The notes under the pieces: generated by a model
Database searches by the model: none
Told to the model about the DNA's origin: nothing
The model's input: the letters and a program-made list of their open reading frames with translations, nothing else
Source: Microbulbifer sp. VAAF005
GTDB taxonomy: Bacteria > Pseudomonadota > Gammaproteobacteria > Pseudomonadales > Cellvibrionaceae
Reading direction: 5' to 3'
Length of the DNA: 64,000 bases
Assembly (NCBI RefSeq): GCF_030012985.1
Contig: NZ_CP120233.1
Location: 3,715,001 to 3,779,000, forward strand
Program-made: the position numbers and the translations under genes
In this document: positions 9,534-18,417 of the stretch, in pieces
Numbering within the stretch: the first letter of the stretch is position 1
Layout of the letters: each line of letters starts with the position of its first letter

Positions 9534-11975
9534 TTATTGATTTTTGAGCATTAAATCCAGCGGTTCTTTATGCCAGTCAAATTTAACCAGCAGTTGCTGC
9601 TTGCGCTTGTTGTACCAGGCCCCACGGGGTGCCTGAGCAAAGACTTTTTCACTGTCGAAAATAGGCAGGGATTCGCCGCTAATATTGAGCTGCACGGGTA
9701 CTTGTTGCCAGTTGTGGATCTTTAAAGTGACCGTGCGGGATTCCGGCATACCGGTATAACCGTCGCCTTCGCGATTAAAGGCGAAGGCTAAACCTTGCTG
9801 TTTGTTTTCAGCTGAGAAATGCAGCTTCTCGTATTTGCCTTTTTCAAAAGCCTGCGCGGTAGCGCCATCATCCTCATAAACATAGCGCTCGGACTTTGCT
9901 GCTGATGGGTGCGCGTAGTAGTCCAGGGTCAGGTTTTTACTGGAGTAATCGCGGCTGCTGTGGACATCGTCAATGGTGGGAATAATGGCGCCGGCCCGCA
10001 CCAGTACAGGAATCGTTTTCAGGTTCACTTCTACCAGGGCCTGATCGCCAGAATATTGTTCATCAGTCCAGTAATCGAACCAGGTGCCGCCGGGCAGTTT
10101 TACCGCGACCTCATCCAGATCTTCTTCCACGACCGGGGCAACGAGGAAATCCTGACCCCACAGGTAGGCATCCTTGTAGTCCAGTAGGGAGAGGTCACTT
10201 TCGTTTTCGAAAAACAGCGGGCGAATCAGTGGCATGCCGGTCTGGCTGTTTTCGAAGGCGAGGGTGTAGTTGTAGGGCAGCAGGCGATAGCGCAGTTTTA
10301 CATATTCGCGCAGGATATCGCGGGTGCGGCGATCGTGGAAAACTGGCTCGGAAGCAATATGCTCCTGGGCGTGCGGGCGGTAAACCGGTTGGAATACGCC
10401 GTACTGTAACCAGCGGATATAGAGTTCGCGGTCAAATTTCTCGCCGCCGGCAAAGCCACCCAGGTCTGAATGGGTGTAGCCAAAGCCCAGCAAGCCCATA
10501 CTCAGAGCCAATTCCACCTGAGGCTGTAAGCCACCCCATTCCCGAGCGACGTCGCCGGTCCAGGGGATCATGCCGTAGCGCTGGGAGCCGGCAAAACCGG
10601 CGCGCATCATAATAAAGGGGCGGCGTTCAGGGTGTTTTGCCGTTTGGCGTTCGTGTAGTAATTGCGCCCAGGCGTGGCCGAAGGCATTGTGGATTTCATC
10701 GGCCATACCGATTGCGTGAACGGTATCGGAGGGGTGAACTTCCGGTTCACCCAGGTCGCCCCACCAGCCAGCTACGCCCTGTTCCAATAACCCGTCGTAA
10801 ATATTCCAGAACCAGTCGCGGCCATCTTCGGAGAAGACATCGATCAGGCCGGTATTGCCGAAGTAGAAATCAAAACGCTTGGGCTCTCCGGCCAGGTTTT
10901 TGGCCAGGGCATTATTCGCCACGGCTTCCTGCCAGCGTTCGGAGGTGGAGAGGACAAAAGGTTCGGTCACCAGGATGGTATTGATGCCGCGGGCTTTAAG
11001 GTCGGCCATCATCTTTTCTGGTTCGGGAAAGGCCTCCTTATCCCAAGCCAGGTTGCCCATATGGCCTTTGATATCCGGGCCAAACCAGTAGAGGTCCAAC
11101 ACCAGGGCGTCCAGGGGGAAATCTTCTTCGGCAAACTTATCCACGGTTGCGCGGACTTCAGCTTCGCTGTGATAGCCAAAGCGCGAGGCGAAGTTACCCA
11201 GGGCCCAACGGGGTGGCAGGGGCTGTTTGCCAGTTGTGGATACATAATTTTCCAGCAACTGTGGATAAGTATCACCGGCTACCACGATGTAAGCGGTGCG
11301 CCCGGCTACAGCTTCAAATTGCAGGATATCTTCTTCGTTTGCGCCCAGATCCAGGGTGCCGGTGGCAGAGTTGTCGAACAGCAGAATGTATTTGTTGCTG
11401 GACAGTACTGCTGGCAGGGAAAAATACATCTGGTTGGATTCGGTGGTGTATCCGTAATGGGCACGGTTATACAGGGGCAGGCGTTGACCGCGACGGTCCA
11501 TCCCCATAACCCGCTCTCCGCCACCCAGCAGTTTTTCCTCTGGCGACAGTGCGAAACGGAATCCGCGCATCGTCTCGGTGGCAAAGAAACCACTCTCTTC
11601 ACTCAGGATTTGTTCGCTACCGCGCAAGTACTCGATTCGGAAGGGAGACTTGTGGATGACTGCAGTAAGCGAGCCAGTGCGGTAAACGAGCTTGTCCCCT
11701 TTTTGCTTCAGCGTAGCCTCGGGTCGGCCGGCGGAATCGCTGGCCAACGCAAATGAGGGCAACTGCTTCAGGCCCTCGCGGCGATAGTGCACCGATAGCG
11801 CTGACGGACCAACCGGGGTGAGGGTGACCTCGCCCTCACTCGTCTGTACAGTTAGTGAGTCTTCGCTCATGGTGTGATCGCGGTAGTTGCGCTGTTCAGC
11901 GGCCAGGGATTGAGCGCTCAGGCAGAGTGTAGCTGCGAGACATACCAGGCGCAGGAGTGGGAGTTTTAGGATCAT
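9534..11975 (-). CDS. GH31 alpha-glucosidase / 4-alpha-glucosyltransferase
   Basis: 813 residues with a signal peptide ending near SLAAEQ, so exported. GH31 hallmarks: the LDLYWFGPDIKG segment, catalytic nucleophile Asp407 in WWGDLGEPE, and acid/base Asp475 in WTGDVAREW. The LYWFGPDIKGHMGNL and LGEPEVHP stretches closely recall Cellvibrio japonicus Agd31B, a GH31 transglucosylase (oligosaccharide 4-alpha-D-glucosyltransferase) that remodels maltooligosaccharides; transfer rather than plain hydrolysis is therefore plausible but inferred. It is the first gene of an operon with the GH13 lipoprotein and is divergent from the sugar transporter across a region holding inverted MalT-like boxes. Confidence 0.88.
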   Translation of the reverse strand: MILKLPLLRLVCLAATLCLSAQSLAAEQRNYRDHTMSEDSLTVQTSEGEVTLTPVGPSALSVHYRREGLKQLPSFALASDSAGRPEATLKQKGDKLVYRTGSLTAVIHKSPFRIEYLRGSEQILSEESGFFATETMRGFRFALSPEEKLLGGGERVMGMDRRGQRLPLYNRAHYGYTTESNQMYFSLPAVLSSNKYILLFDNSATGTLDLGANEEDILQFEAVAGRTAYIVVAGDTYPQLLENYVSTTGKQPLPPRWALGNFASRFGYHSEAEVRATVDKFAEEDFPLDALVLDLYWFGPDIKGHMGNLAWDKEAFPEPEKMMADLKARGINTILVTEPFVLSTSERWQEAVANNALAKNLAGEPKRFDFYFGNTGLIDVFSEDGRDWFWNIYDGLLEQGVAGWWGDLGEPEVHPSDTVHAIGMADEIHNAFGHAWAQLLHERQTAKHPERRPFIMMRAGFAGSQRYGMIPWTGDVAREWGGLQPQVELALSMGLLGFGYTHSDLGGFAGGEKFDRELYIRWLQYGVFQPVYRPHAQEHIASEPVFHDRRTRDILREYVKLRYRLLPYNYTLAFENSQTGMPLIRPLFFENESDLSLLDYKDAYLWGQDFLVAPVVEEDLDEVAVKLPGGTWFDYWTDEQYSGDQALVEVNLKTIPVLVRAGAIIPTIDDVHSSRDYSSKNLTLDYYAHPSAAKSERYVYEDDGATAQAFEKGKYEKLHFSAENKQQGLAFAFNREGDGYTGMPESRTVTLKIHNWQQVPVQLNISGESLPIFDSEKVFAQAPRGAWYNKRKQQLLVKFDWHKEPLDLMLKNQ

Positions 11976-12074
11976 CGCGCGGGACTTCAGTTGCTTGATT
12001 AGGATTCACAGTTTCGTGTTGGCCCGGCGTATACGCATGGGCCTGAGTTTATCCTAAAGCGAAGGATCTGGCCC

Positions 12075-12100
12075 GCATCCTCCCCTATGGGGGAGGATGG
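12075..12100. promoter_or_regulatory. Inverted pair of MalT-like boxes
   Basis: ATCCTCCCC - TATG - GGGGAGGAT at 12077-12098 is a perfect inverted repeat. Each arm (GGGGAGGATG) contains the MalT core GGAGGA and nearly fits the known MalT box GGGGA(T/G)GAGG. It lies between the divergent GH31 operon and the transporter, and a MalT gene is present at 55644-58358, so MalT control of both is likely. Confidence 0.7.
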
Positions 12101-12161
12101 ATGCTCCGGGAGTGCGTGTGAGAATGGCAGAATAAGCATAACTAGTGATGCGGTGACCTCT

Positions 12162-13679
12162 ATGACCCAATCAGCAAGCAGCGCCGTTGCGCCGCAAGCC
12201 CAGCAACCGCGCTTGCCCTTTTGGCAGGTGTGGAATGTCAGTCTCGGTTTTCTCGGGGTGCAATTTGGCTTTTCTCTGCAAAATGCCAATGCCAGTAGAA
12301 TCTTGTCTGATCTGGGGGCGGACCTTCACTCCCTGTCTCTATTCTGGATAGTGGCGCCGCTAATGGGACTGATCGTACAGCCGATCGTGGGTTCAGCTTC
12401 GGATAGGACCTGGAGTCGCTTCGGTCGCCGCAACCCCTTTATCCTTTTTGGTGCCATCGCCGCAGCCCTGGGGATGGCGTTTATGCCCAATGCCGGGATT
12501 GTGGTGGCGATAGTGGCCCCCATTATCTTTGGCGGCGTTATGTTGGCCCTGATGGACGCGGCCTTTAACGTGACCATGCAGCCTTTCCGCGCCCTGGTAT
12601 CCGACATGGTGCCATCAGAGCAGCGCACCCTGGGTTACTCGATACAGTCTTTGCTGATTAACATTGGCGCCATCTTCGGCTCCATGTTGCCATTCATCCT
12701 GACTAATGTGATTGGTCTGGAAAATACTGCCCGTGCGGGAGAGGTGGCGCCCTCCGTTATATGGGCTTTCTATATCGGCGCCACAGTGCTGCTGGGCAGT
12801 GTGTTGTGGACTGTGCTGCGCACCAAGGAGTATCCGCCGGAGCAGTACAATGCCTATAAAGGTCTCGACTCCGCGCAACTTGAGCGGGAGAGACAGCAAA
12901 AAACCCCACTGGCAAAGCGCTTGATCGGTTTTTTCCAGCTGCTAATTAAAATGCCGCGCACTATGCGCCAGCTGGCCCTGGTGCAATTCTTCTCCTGGTT
13001 TGCCCTGTTTATTATGTGGGTTTACACCACGCCTGCGATCACTCAGCACGTTTGGGGAGTGGAAGCCAAGTGGTTTGATCCCGCCTATCTGGAAAGCGTC
13101 AAAGAAATTCCCGCACATATCGCTGCCGCTAAGGGTGCTGCCGGTGACTGGGTAGGAATTATTTTTGCTGCTTACTCCCTGTTTGCAGCGATCTTCTCTA
13201 TTGTCCTGGCCCGTTTGTCTCAGGTGCTGGGGCGTAAGCTCACTTATTCCCTATCGCTGGCACTGGGCGGTTTGGGATACATCAGCTTCCTGTTCTTCCA
13301 GGGGGGCGATCCCACACAGGTGAATCTGTTGATTACAGAAGTTTCCGTACCCAGTGGCGCCCTGGGATTATTGCTACCGATGGTGGGTGTGGGCATTGCC
13401 TGGGCCGCTATTCTGGCGATGCCCTATGCGATCCTCTCCGACTCACTGCCGGCGGATAAGACTGGTGTTTATATGGGGATTTTTAATTTCACTATCGCAG
13501 CCCCGCAGATTGTTTCCGCCCTGGTAGCTGGCTTGATATTGAAAACAGTTTTCGAAAACCAGGCAATTTACATCATTGTTCTGGCGGGGGTGTGTATGTT
13601 GCTTGGAGCTATATCGGTGGCGCTGGTGAGGGAGAGTTCAGAACCCGAGCCCGCATTAAAGGCAACTACTACAGCTTGA
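12162..13679 (+). CDS. Inner-membrane maltose / maltodextrin transporter (MFS-GPH type)
   Basis: About 505 residues from the ATG at 12162 (MTQSASSAV); the longer frame from 12087 would start inside the operator. The protein has roughly 12 hydrophobic segments. WQVWNVSLGFLGVQFGFSLQ and VGSASDRTWSRFGRRNPFIL (cytoplasmic loop between helices 2 and 3) are typical of the sugar:cation symporter group that includes bacterial maltose transporters and the SLC45 family. It is the uptake partner of the neighbouring amylases and glucosidases. It is divergent from the GH31 operon with MalT-like boxes between, and ends at a strong terminator. Confidence 0.85.
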   Translation: MTQSASSAVAPQAQQPRLPFWQVWNVSLGFLGVQFGFSLQNANASRILSDLGADLHSLSLFWIVAPLMGLIVQPIVGSASDRTWSRFGRRNPFILFGAIAAALGMAFMPNAGIVVAIVAPIIFGGVMLALMDAAFNVTMQPFRALVSDMVPSEQRTLGYSIQSLLINIGAIFGSMLPFILTNVIGLENTARAGEVAPSVIWAFYIGATVLLGSVLWTVLRTKEYPPEQYNAYKGLDSAQLERERQQKTPLAKRLIGFFQLLIKMPRTMRQLALVQFFSWFALFIMWVYTTPAITQHVWGVEAKWFDPAYLESVKEIPAHIAAAKGAAGDWVGIIFAAYSLFAAIFSIVLARLSQVLGRKLTYSLSLALGGLGYISFLFFQGGDPTQVNLLITEVSVPSGALGLLLPMVGVGIAWAAILAMPYAILSDSLPADKTGVYMGIFNFTIAAPQIVSALVAGLILKTVFENQAIYIIVLAGVCMLLGAISVALVRESSEPEPALKATTTA

Positions 13680-13701
13680 TAAAAAGTTGTAAAAGATCGT
13701 T

Positions 13702-13730
13702 AAAAAAGCCCCTATTTGGGGCTTTTTTAT
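13702..13730 (+). terminator. Rho-independent terminator
   Basis: AAAAAGCCCC - TATTT - GGGGCTTTTTT about 25 bases after the transporter stop; a strong GC stem with a T-tract. Confidence 0.9.
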
Positions 13731-13856
13731 TGCCTGGATTCCAGGTTTTCCCAAATTTTTCGCATTTATGGGGCTGCGTAGTTTTATGGCAGCATTTTGA
13801 CAGTCTGGTGTGAGCGTACCTAGACTGGGCGGACCTCACCGGAAATGAATTAAATT

Positions 13857-15260
13857 ATGTCGATATTCCCTGCTATTGATCAGGCATTAGAGGCTTTTGC
13901 CAGCTTTGTCTGGGGTCCACCTTTATTAGTGCTACTTGTTGGTGGCGGCCTCGCGCTATTAATCTATTCTCGTGGCCGTCCCTACCGCCATCTTGGGCAC
14001 AGTATTGGGCTTTTAAGTGGCCGATATGATGATCCCAATGACCCTGGCCAAGTGAATCATAGCCAAGCGCTATCCACAGCGCTTTCGGGAACCCTGGGAC
14101 TTGGCAATATTTCTGGGGTTGCCATCGCAATTACGATTGGTGGGCCTGGGGCGATTTTCTGGATGTGGGTAACCGCCCTGGTGGGGGTGGCTACCAAGTT
14201 TTATACAGCGACGCTGGCGGTGATGTTTCGCGGTCGCGATGCCTCCGGGGAACTGCAAGGTGGCCCCATGTATGTTATTCGCGAGGGGTTGGGCCGACGC
14301 TGGATGCCGCTCGCGGTACTGTTTGCCGTGGCGGGACTCTGCGGTATGTTGCCGGTGTTTCAGTCCAATCAAACCACGCAGCTATTGCGAGAGTCTTTTG
14401 CTGAGCCCTTGGGTTGGGTAGCACCCGGAGGTTCACTCACTTTTGATTTTGTTATTGGCTTATTAATTGCTGTTGCATCGGCCTACGTTATTGCCGGTCG
14501 TATCCAGCGTATCGGTAAATTCTCCGCAAGAGTAGTGCCGGGCATGGTACTGTTTTATCTGGGCATGACCCTTGTGGTGATTGCCAGCTTCTGGGAGCAG
14601 GTACCGGCAGCATTTGCGCTGATCTTCTCGGATGCTTTCAGTGGTCAAGCTATTGCTGGAGGTACTCTGGGTTCGGTAATCACAGTAGGGGTAAGCCGGG
14701 GCGCATTTTCCAATGAGGCGGGTATAGGCACGGAGTCTTTGGCCCATGGTGCAGCGAAAACCCGTGAGCCCGTTCGAGAAGGCGTGGTTGCCATGCTGGG
14801 CCCTATTGTAGATACACTGGTTATCTGCACTTGCACTGCCCTGGTGATACTACTGACTGGCGCTTGGCAGCAGGAAGGGGATATTGCCGGCGTTACCCTG
14901 ACTGCACAGGCATTTTCTCAGGTGTTTGGGCGGTTCGGCCCAATTTTGCTACTGCTAATGGTCCTTCCGCTGGCTTTCAGCACTATCGTTACCTGCTGGT
15001 ATTACGGTATGAAGTGCTATGTTTTTCTTTTCGGTGGCCGCTGGCAGGGTCTTTATACTGGACTCTACATGGTGCTGATTATATTGGGTGCGGTGGCTTC
15101 TTTAAGTGCGGTAAACAGCATCATCATCGGGATGTATGCGGTAATGGCGATTCCAACAATGGTGTCTACTTTATTGCTGGCAAGGCATGTTAATCGAGCG
15201 GCTCACGATTATTTTACCCGTATGGATTTAACAAAGAGAAAAGAGGCCGAGGCTTCTTAA
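13857..15260 (+). CDS. Sodium:alanine/glycine symporter (AGCS family)
   Basis: 467 residues, about 10-11 membrane segments. The family signature region is clear: ALSGTLGLGNISGVAIAI near residues 77-96, then GGPGAIFWMW, and GVSRGAFSNEAGIGTESLAHG near residues 280-300. Members couple Na+ entry to uptake of alanine or glycine across the inner membrane. It is a single gene between two terminators, so expressed by itself. Amino-acid specificity cannot be read from the sequence. Confidence 0.92.
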   Translation: MSIFPAIDQALEAFASFVWGPPLLVLLVGGGLALLIYSRGRPYRHLGHSIGLLSGRYDDPNDPGQVNHSQALSTALSGTLGLGNISGVAIAITIGGPGAIFWMWVTALVGVATKFYTATLAVMFRGRDASGELQGGPMYVIREGLGRRWMPLAVLFAVAGLCGMLPVFQSNQTTQLLRESFAEPLGWVAPGGSLTFDFVIGLLIAVASAYVIAGRIQRIGKFSARVVPGMVLFYLGMTLVVIASFWEQVPAAFALIFSDAFSGQAIAGGTLGSVITVGVSRGAFSNEAGIGTESLAHGAAKTREPVREGVVAMLGPIVDTLVICTCTALVILLTGAWQQEGDIAGVTLTAQAFSQVFGRFGPILLLLMVLPLAFSTIVTCWYYGMKCYVFLFGGRWQGLYTGLYMVLIILGAVASLSAVNSIIIGMYAVMAIPTMVSTLLLARHVNRAAHDYFTRMDLTKRKEAEAS

Positions 15261-15261
15261 T

Positions 15262-15295
15262 TAAAAAAGGCGGACTAAATAGTCCGCCTTTTTTA
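15262..15295. terminator. Bidirectional terminator
   Basis: AAAAAAGGCGGACT - AAAT - AGTCCGCCTTTTTT, a perfect stem with A and T tracts on either side, in the gap between convergent genes. Confidence 0.93.
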
Positions 15296-15327
15296 TGGTT
15301 GGTAAAAATTTACCTGTTACTTCCAAC

Positions 15328-16185
15328 TTAAGGCACCACGGACACCTTGGTACCAACCTTGGCGTGGGCATAAAAAATCTTAGCCATATGCCAGGGGATA
15401 CGAATACAGCCATGAGAGGCGGGATATCCCGGGACGTGGCCGGCATGCAAAGTAACGGGGCCATTGATACGCATCATGTAATCCATAGATGCCCCGCGGA
15501 ATCGAGAACCCGCAGGTTTGCGGTGGCGGCGCACATCCACATTGCTGCGCATTACATAACCCCGTGGGCTGATGTAGTGACCGTACAGATTTGATCGATG
15601 GCTGTATTTCTTCTGTGAAATACGGAAGTTACCGGTAGGTGTGCGGTGTCCGGGTTTGCCGGTAGATACCGGGGACATACCGGCCAGGCGCCCGCCCTTA
15701 TAGAAGTATGCCATTTGATCACTGAGGTCGATCACAATACGCGGTGTTCCCTGAATATTGGATTTAAACCACATATGGCGGCTATGCCGTGGATTCGCCG
15801 CGTATCTGGAATGTGTTCCGTATCTGGAGTGAGCCCGATAATTCCTATTGTATCGGGAATGCGCCCTGTAATTTCTGTTGTATCGGGGGTGTGCTCTGTA
15901 GTCCCGGTTGTGCCTTGAGTGCGATCTGTAATTCCTGCTATGCCGTGAATTTGCTCGGTAGTCCCTGCTATACCTGGAGTGTGCTCCGTAGTTTCCATGT
16001 CCATGTTGAGCGCTGTATCTCGAGTTATAGCGGGAATTGGAATAATCCACGGCATAGGTCAGTGGGGCAAGAATTGCAGATCCCACAATCACTACGGCAG
16101 CGGCGAATGATGATTTTTTGCGTAGAGATCCCTTCTGTTTCGTGGAAATGGATTGATGATTTTGCAGCGAAGATCGGCTATGCAT
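15328..16185 (-). CDS. L,D-transpeptidase (YkuD) with Arg/Tyr/His/Ser repeat region
   Basis: The start is taken at ATG 16185 (MHSRSSLQNHQ), since the frame upstream lacks membrane or domain features. A membrane/signal segment (SFAAAVVIVGSAILAP) is followed by about 100 residues of near-repeats of the unit HSRYNRNYRA (at least six variants, encoded at about 15790-16030). A YkuD catalytic domain follows (PRIVIDLSDQMAYFY ... TPTGNFRI), with active-site motif HAGHVPGYPASHGCIRIP (catalytic Cys in SHGC). Such enzymes form 3-3 crosslinks in peptidoglycan or attach proteins to it in the periplasm. The strongly basic, aromatic linker is unusual and could bind the wall or LPS; that is inference. Confidence 0.88.
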   Translation of the reverse strand: MHSRSSLQNHQSISTKQKGSLRKKSSFAAAVVIVGSAILAPLTYAVDYSNSRYNSRYSAQHGHGNYGAHSRYSRDYRANSRHSRNYRSHSRHNRDYRAHPRYNRNYRAHSRYNRNYRAHSRYGTHSRYAANPRHSRHMWFKSNIQGTPRIVIDLSDQMAYFYKGGRLAGMSPVSTGKPGHRTPTGNFRISQKKYSHRSNLYGHYISPRGYVMRSNVDVRRHRKPAGSRFRGASMDYMMRINGPVTLHAGHVPGYPASHGCIRIPWHMAKIFYAHAKVGTKVSVVP

Positions 16186-16867
16186 TACACACCTCTCTAC
16201 TACCAGTGGGCCGTGTAAACAACCGTGGATTTTGAATCCAGCTACAGTTTGTCTTAGGGCAAGTATTTCTGCCCTTCTACAGGGACAAGTCCATAGCTGG
16301 TGATTTCCCCAAAGCAGATAACCGTATACTCGGCCTCGGCTGCGGGTTGGTACTGCGGCGGTATGAACCACTACAAGTCCAAGGGATGGTAAGGTGGGTC
16401 TTAAGGGCTGGTGACAACAAAAAGGAATATACTGGGCCTCTCTTAGAGGATGTTCTTCTAGTTGTTAGTGATTTTGGGGAATTTTGTCTTAGTTGCTAAG
16501 GTTTTATGAGTTATCTACCGTAACTTGCGAGTCAATTTCCAGCATTCTTGAATCACACCAGAATAATAGAAATAGCTTTCAAAAAGTTATTGTTATTTAT
16601 TTCATCTTAGTAAGTGTCGCGACTATATCGTTATCCAAATTTATTCACACTTCTCATTCTTGTTGTGTTGGCCTTTGCGCATTAGAAAATTTAATAAAGA
16701 AATTTACTTTTCGGGATCGTTCAAAATATTTATTTCTGATTTGAAAACCAAGTAAACGAACCCACCCTTTTTGCGTTATGTGATAGCTGATTATTGAAAG
16801 TTCCCCTGAAAATGAAATACCAGGGTAGAGGTAGTTATTTTTATTATTTACTTTATAGGATTTGGCT
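16186..16867. other. Gene-poor intergenic region
   Basis: Promoter region between the divergent transpeptidase and arylsulfotransferase genes. The plus-strand ORF at 16493-16744 has no start context or recognisable features. Nothing else seen. Confidence 0.5.
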
Positions 16868-18337
16868 ATGAGTGGAAGATCGATGTTGCCCACATTTTTT
16901 CTAGTATTTATTGTAATACTTTACAGCAATCCGGGCGTGACTGCTGAGGTAGAGCAAGCGAATGAAGCTCTGATTGTTTTGGATGACGAAGTAGAATTAA
17001 CCCTTTCGATGCATCCACTAAATAGTTTAATGGTTAATGCGCAAGTATCGACTAGCAGTGAGTCACGAGTGGCGATCAGAATCAATTCGGCGGTAACCGA
17101 CCGTCGGCGGACAAATTATACCGACTGGGGCACAGAGCATGATATGACCCTAGTAGGTTTAAGGGCCGATACCACTTACCGTTTTACTGCACTGGCAATG
17201 CTGGAAAGTGGAGACGTTGTACTGAGCTCGACTATTTCTTTCAAGACTGGTTCGTTACCTGAAGGTGCTCCCCCTGTTGAGGTAACTACGTTTACGGAGC
17301 AAAGCGAAGGAGGTGTAACTATTTTTGCACCTTCAGGTGACAGGGATAATACCTTTTGGGGATTCGATGAGGAGGGTGAGGTTGTTTGGTACCTTCACGG
17401 AGACGTTCCTCTCACCGGATCTCCGGTAGTGCGCAATTTACAGGATGGCAATTTAATGTTGCTGTTGGATCAGGAAGCAAGAATTATCTCCTTTGCCGGT
17501 GAAACGCTCCAATCATTTGAGCTACCAGCCTATCACCACGACGCGATTCTTCTTGAAAATGGAAACCTACTGGTATTAACAAACGCCTATGCAACAATTG
17601 GTGGCCAACGGATAAAAGGAGATGCGATTCTCGAAGTGGATGGGCAAGGAAATACTGTATGGGAATGGTCTGCATTCGATCATCTCGATACCCAGCGTTT
17701 CCCCGGTGAGTTAGCCAGTCGGGAATCGAGCAATGGTGCGCTGGATTGGACTCACTCTAATTCTTTACACTATATTTCTGAGGATAATTCGATTTTATTG
17801 TCAAGTCGATCTCAAAGCTGGGTGGTTAATATTGATCATGATAGTGGCGAAGTGAACTGGATTATGGGTAGGGATTTGGATGCTTCCGAGGAATTTCTTG
17901 AGAAATTATTTTCATTGCAAGATGGCACCTGGATGGCTTCTCAGCATGCAGCCATGCTTGCGTCAGACGGAGATATTCTGATTTACGATAATAGGAATGA
18001 GTCTGAATACAGTGGTGAAATCTATAATAGCCGCGCAGTGAAATTCTCTTTGGATACAGAGGAAATGGTTGCAGTGCAGACTTGGGAGTACGTTGCACCA
18101 AAGTACACCAATTCTTTAGGGGATGTAGATGAACTTTCCGGTGGGAATATTCTACTTTGCGTGGGCGGCCCATCCAGTGCTAGTACCGGCAATAATAGAG
18201 ATGCACATATTGTTGAAGTCGCCGACGATCAGACTGCAGAGACGGTTTGGGAGATGGTAGTCAATGATACGAGTGTATATCGTGCTGAGCGTTTTTCTTG
18301 GAATGATATATCAGCGGTAAGTGATTTATCACTTTAG
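16868..18337 (+). CDS. Arylsulfotransferase-like secreted protein (ASST family)
   Basis: Start at ATG 16868 with AGGA 8 bases upstream; the frame also opens at TTG 16862. A signal peptide covers about residues 1-26 (LPTFFLVFIVILYSNPGVTA). An N-terminal beta domain (about 30-130) resembles the ASST N-terminal or fibronectin-like domain. The beta-propeller region carries the family pattern of blades: ENGNLLVL, GDAILEVDGQGNTVWEWS, DWTHSNSLHYI, SQHAAML and DILIYDNRN, with the histidines that in ASST hold the sulfated intermediate. These enzymes move sulfate from phenolic sulfates to acceptors in the periplasm. A predicted sulfotransferase lies next to it on the other strand. Confidence 0.8.
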   Translation: MSGRSMLPTFFLVFIVILYSNPGVTAEVEQANEALIVLDDEVELTLSMHPLNSLMVNAQVSTSSESRVAIRINSAVTDRRRTNYTDWGTEHDMTLVGLRADTTYRFTALAMLESGDVVLSSTISFKTGSLPEGAPPVEVTTFTEQSEGGVTIFAPSGDRDNTFWGFDEEGEVVWYLHGDVPLTGSPVVRNLQDGNLMLLLDQEARIISFAGETLQSFELPAYHHDAILLENGNLLVLTNAYATIGGQRIKGDAILEVDGQGNTVWEWSAFDHLDTQRFPGELASRESSNGALDWTHSNSLHYISEDNSILLSSRSQSWVVNIDHDSGEVNWIMGRDLDASEEFLEKLFSLQDGTWMASQHAAMLASDGDILIYDNRNESEYSGEIYNSRAVKFSLDTEEMVAVQTWEYVAPKYTNSLGDVDELSGGNILLCVGGPSSASTGNNRDAHIVEVADDQTAETVWEMVVNDTSVYRAERFSWNDISAVSDLSL

Positions 18338-18355
18338 ACCCTCTAAATAGTTGGA

Positions 18356-18390
18356 AGCCAGTAGCATACTTTGTTGCTGGCGATTTTTAT
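18356..18390 (+). terminator. Rho-independent terminator
   Basis: GCCAGTAGCA - loop - TGTTGCTGGC followed by GATTTTTA, 18 bases after the arylsulfotransferase stop. Confidence 0.8.
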
Positions 18391-18417
18391 TAAAGGACTT
18401 CTAACCAGATTTGGCAA

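Noticed and set aside
15790..16030. Short repeats considered as a CRISPR array
   Set aside because: Repeats are in-frame coding near-repeats without unique spacers of constant length.
15732..16235. Ile/Thr/Pro-rich or Cys-rich ORFs opposite the transpeptidase repeat
   Set aside because: Products of the DNA repeat read in other frames; no ribosome binding site.
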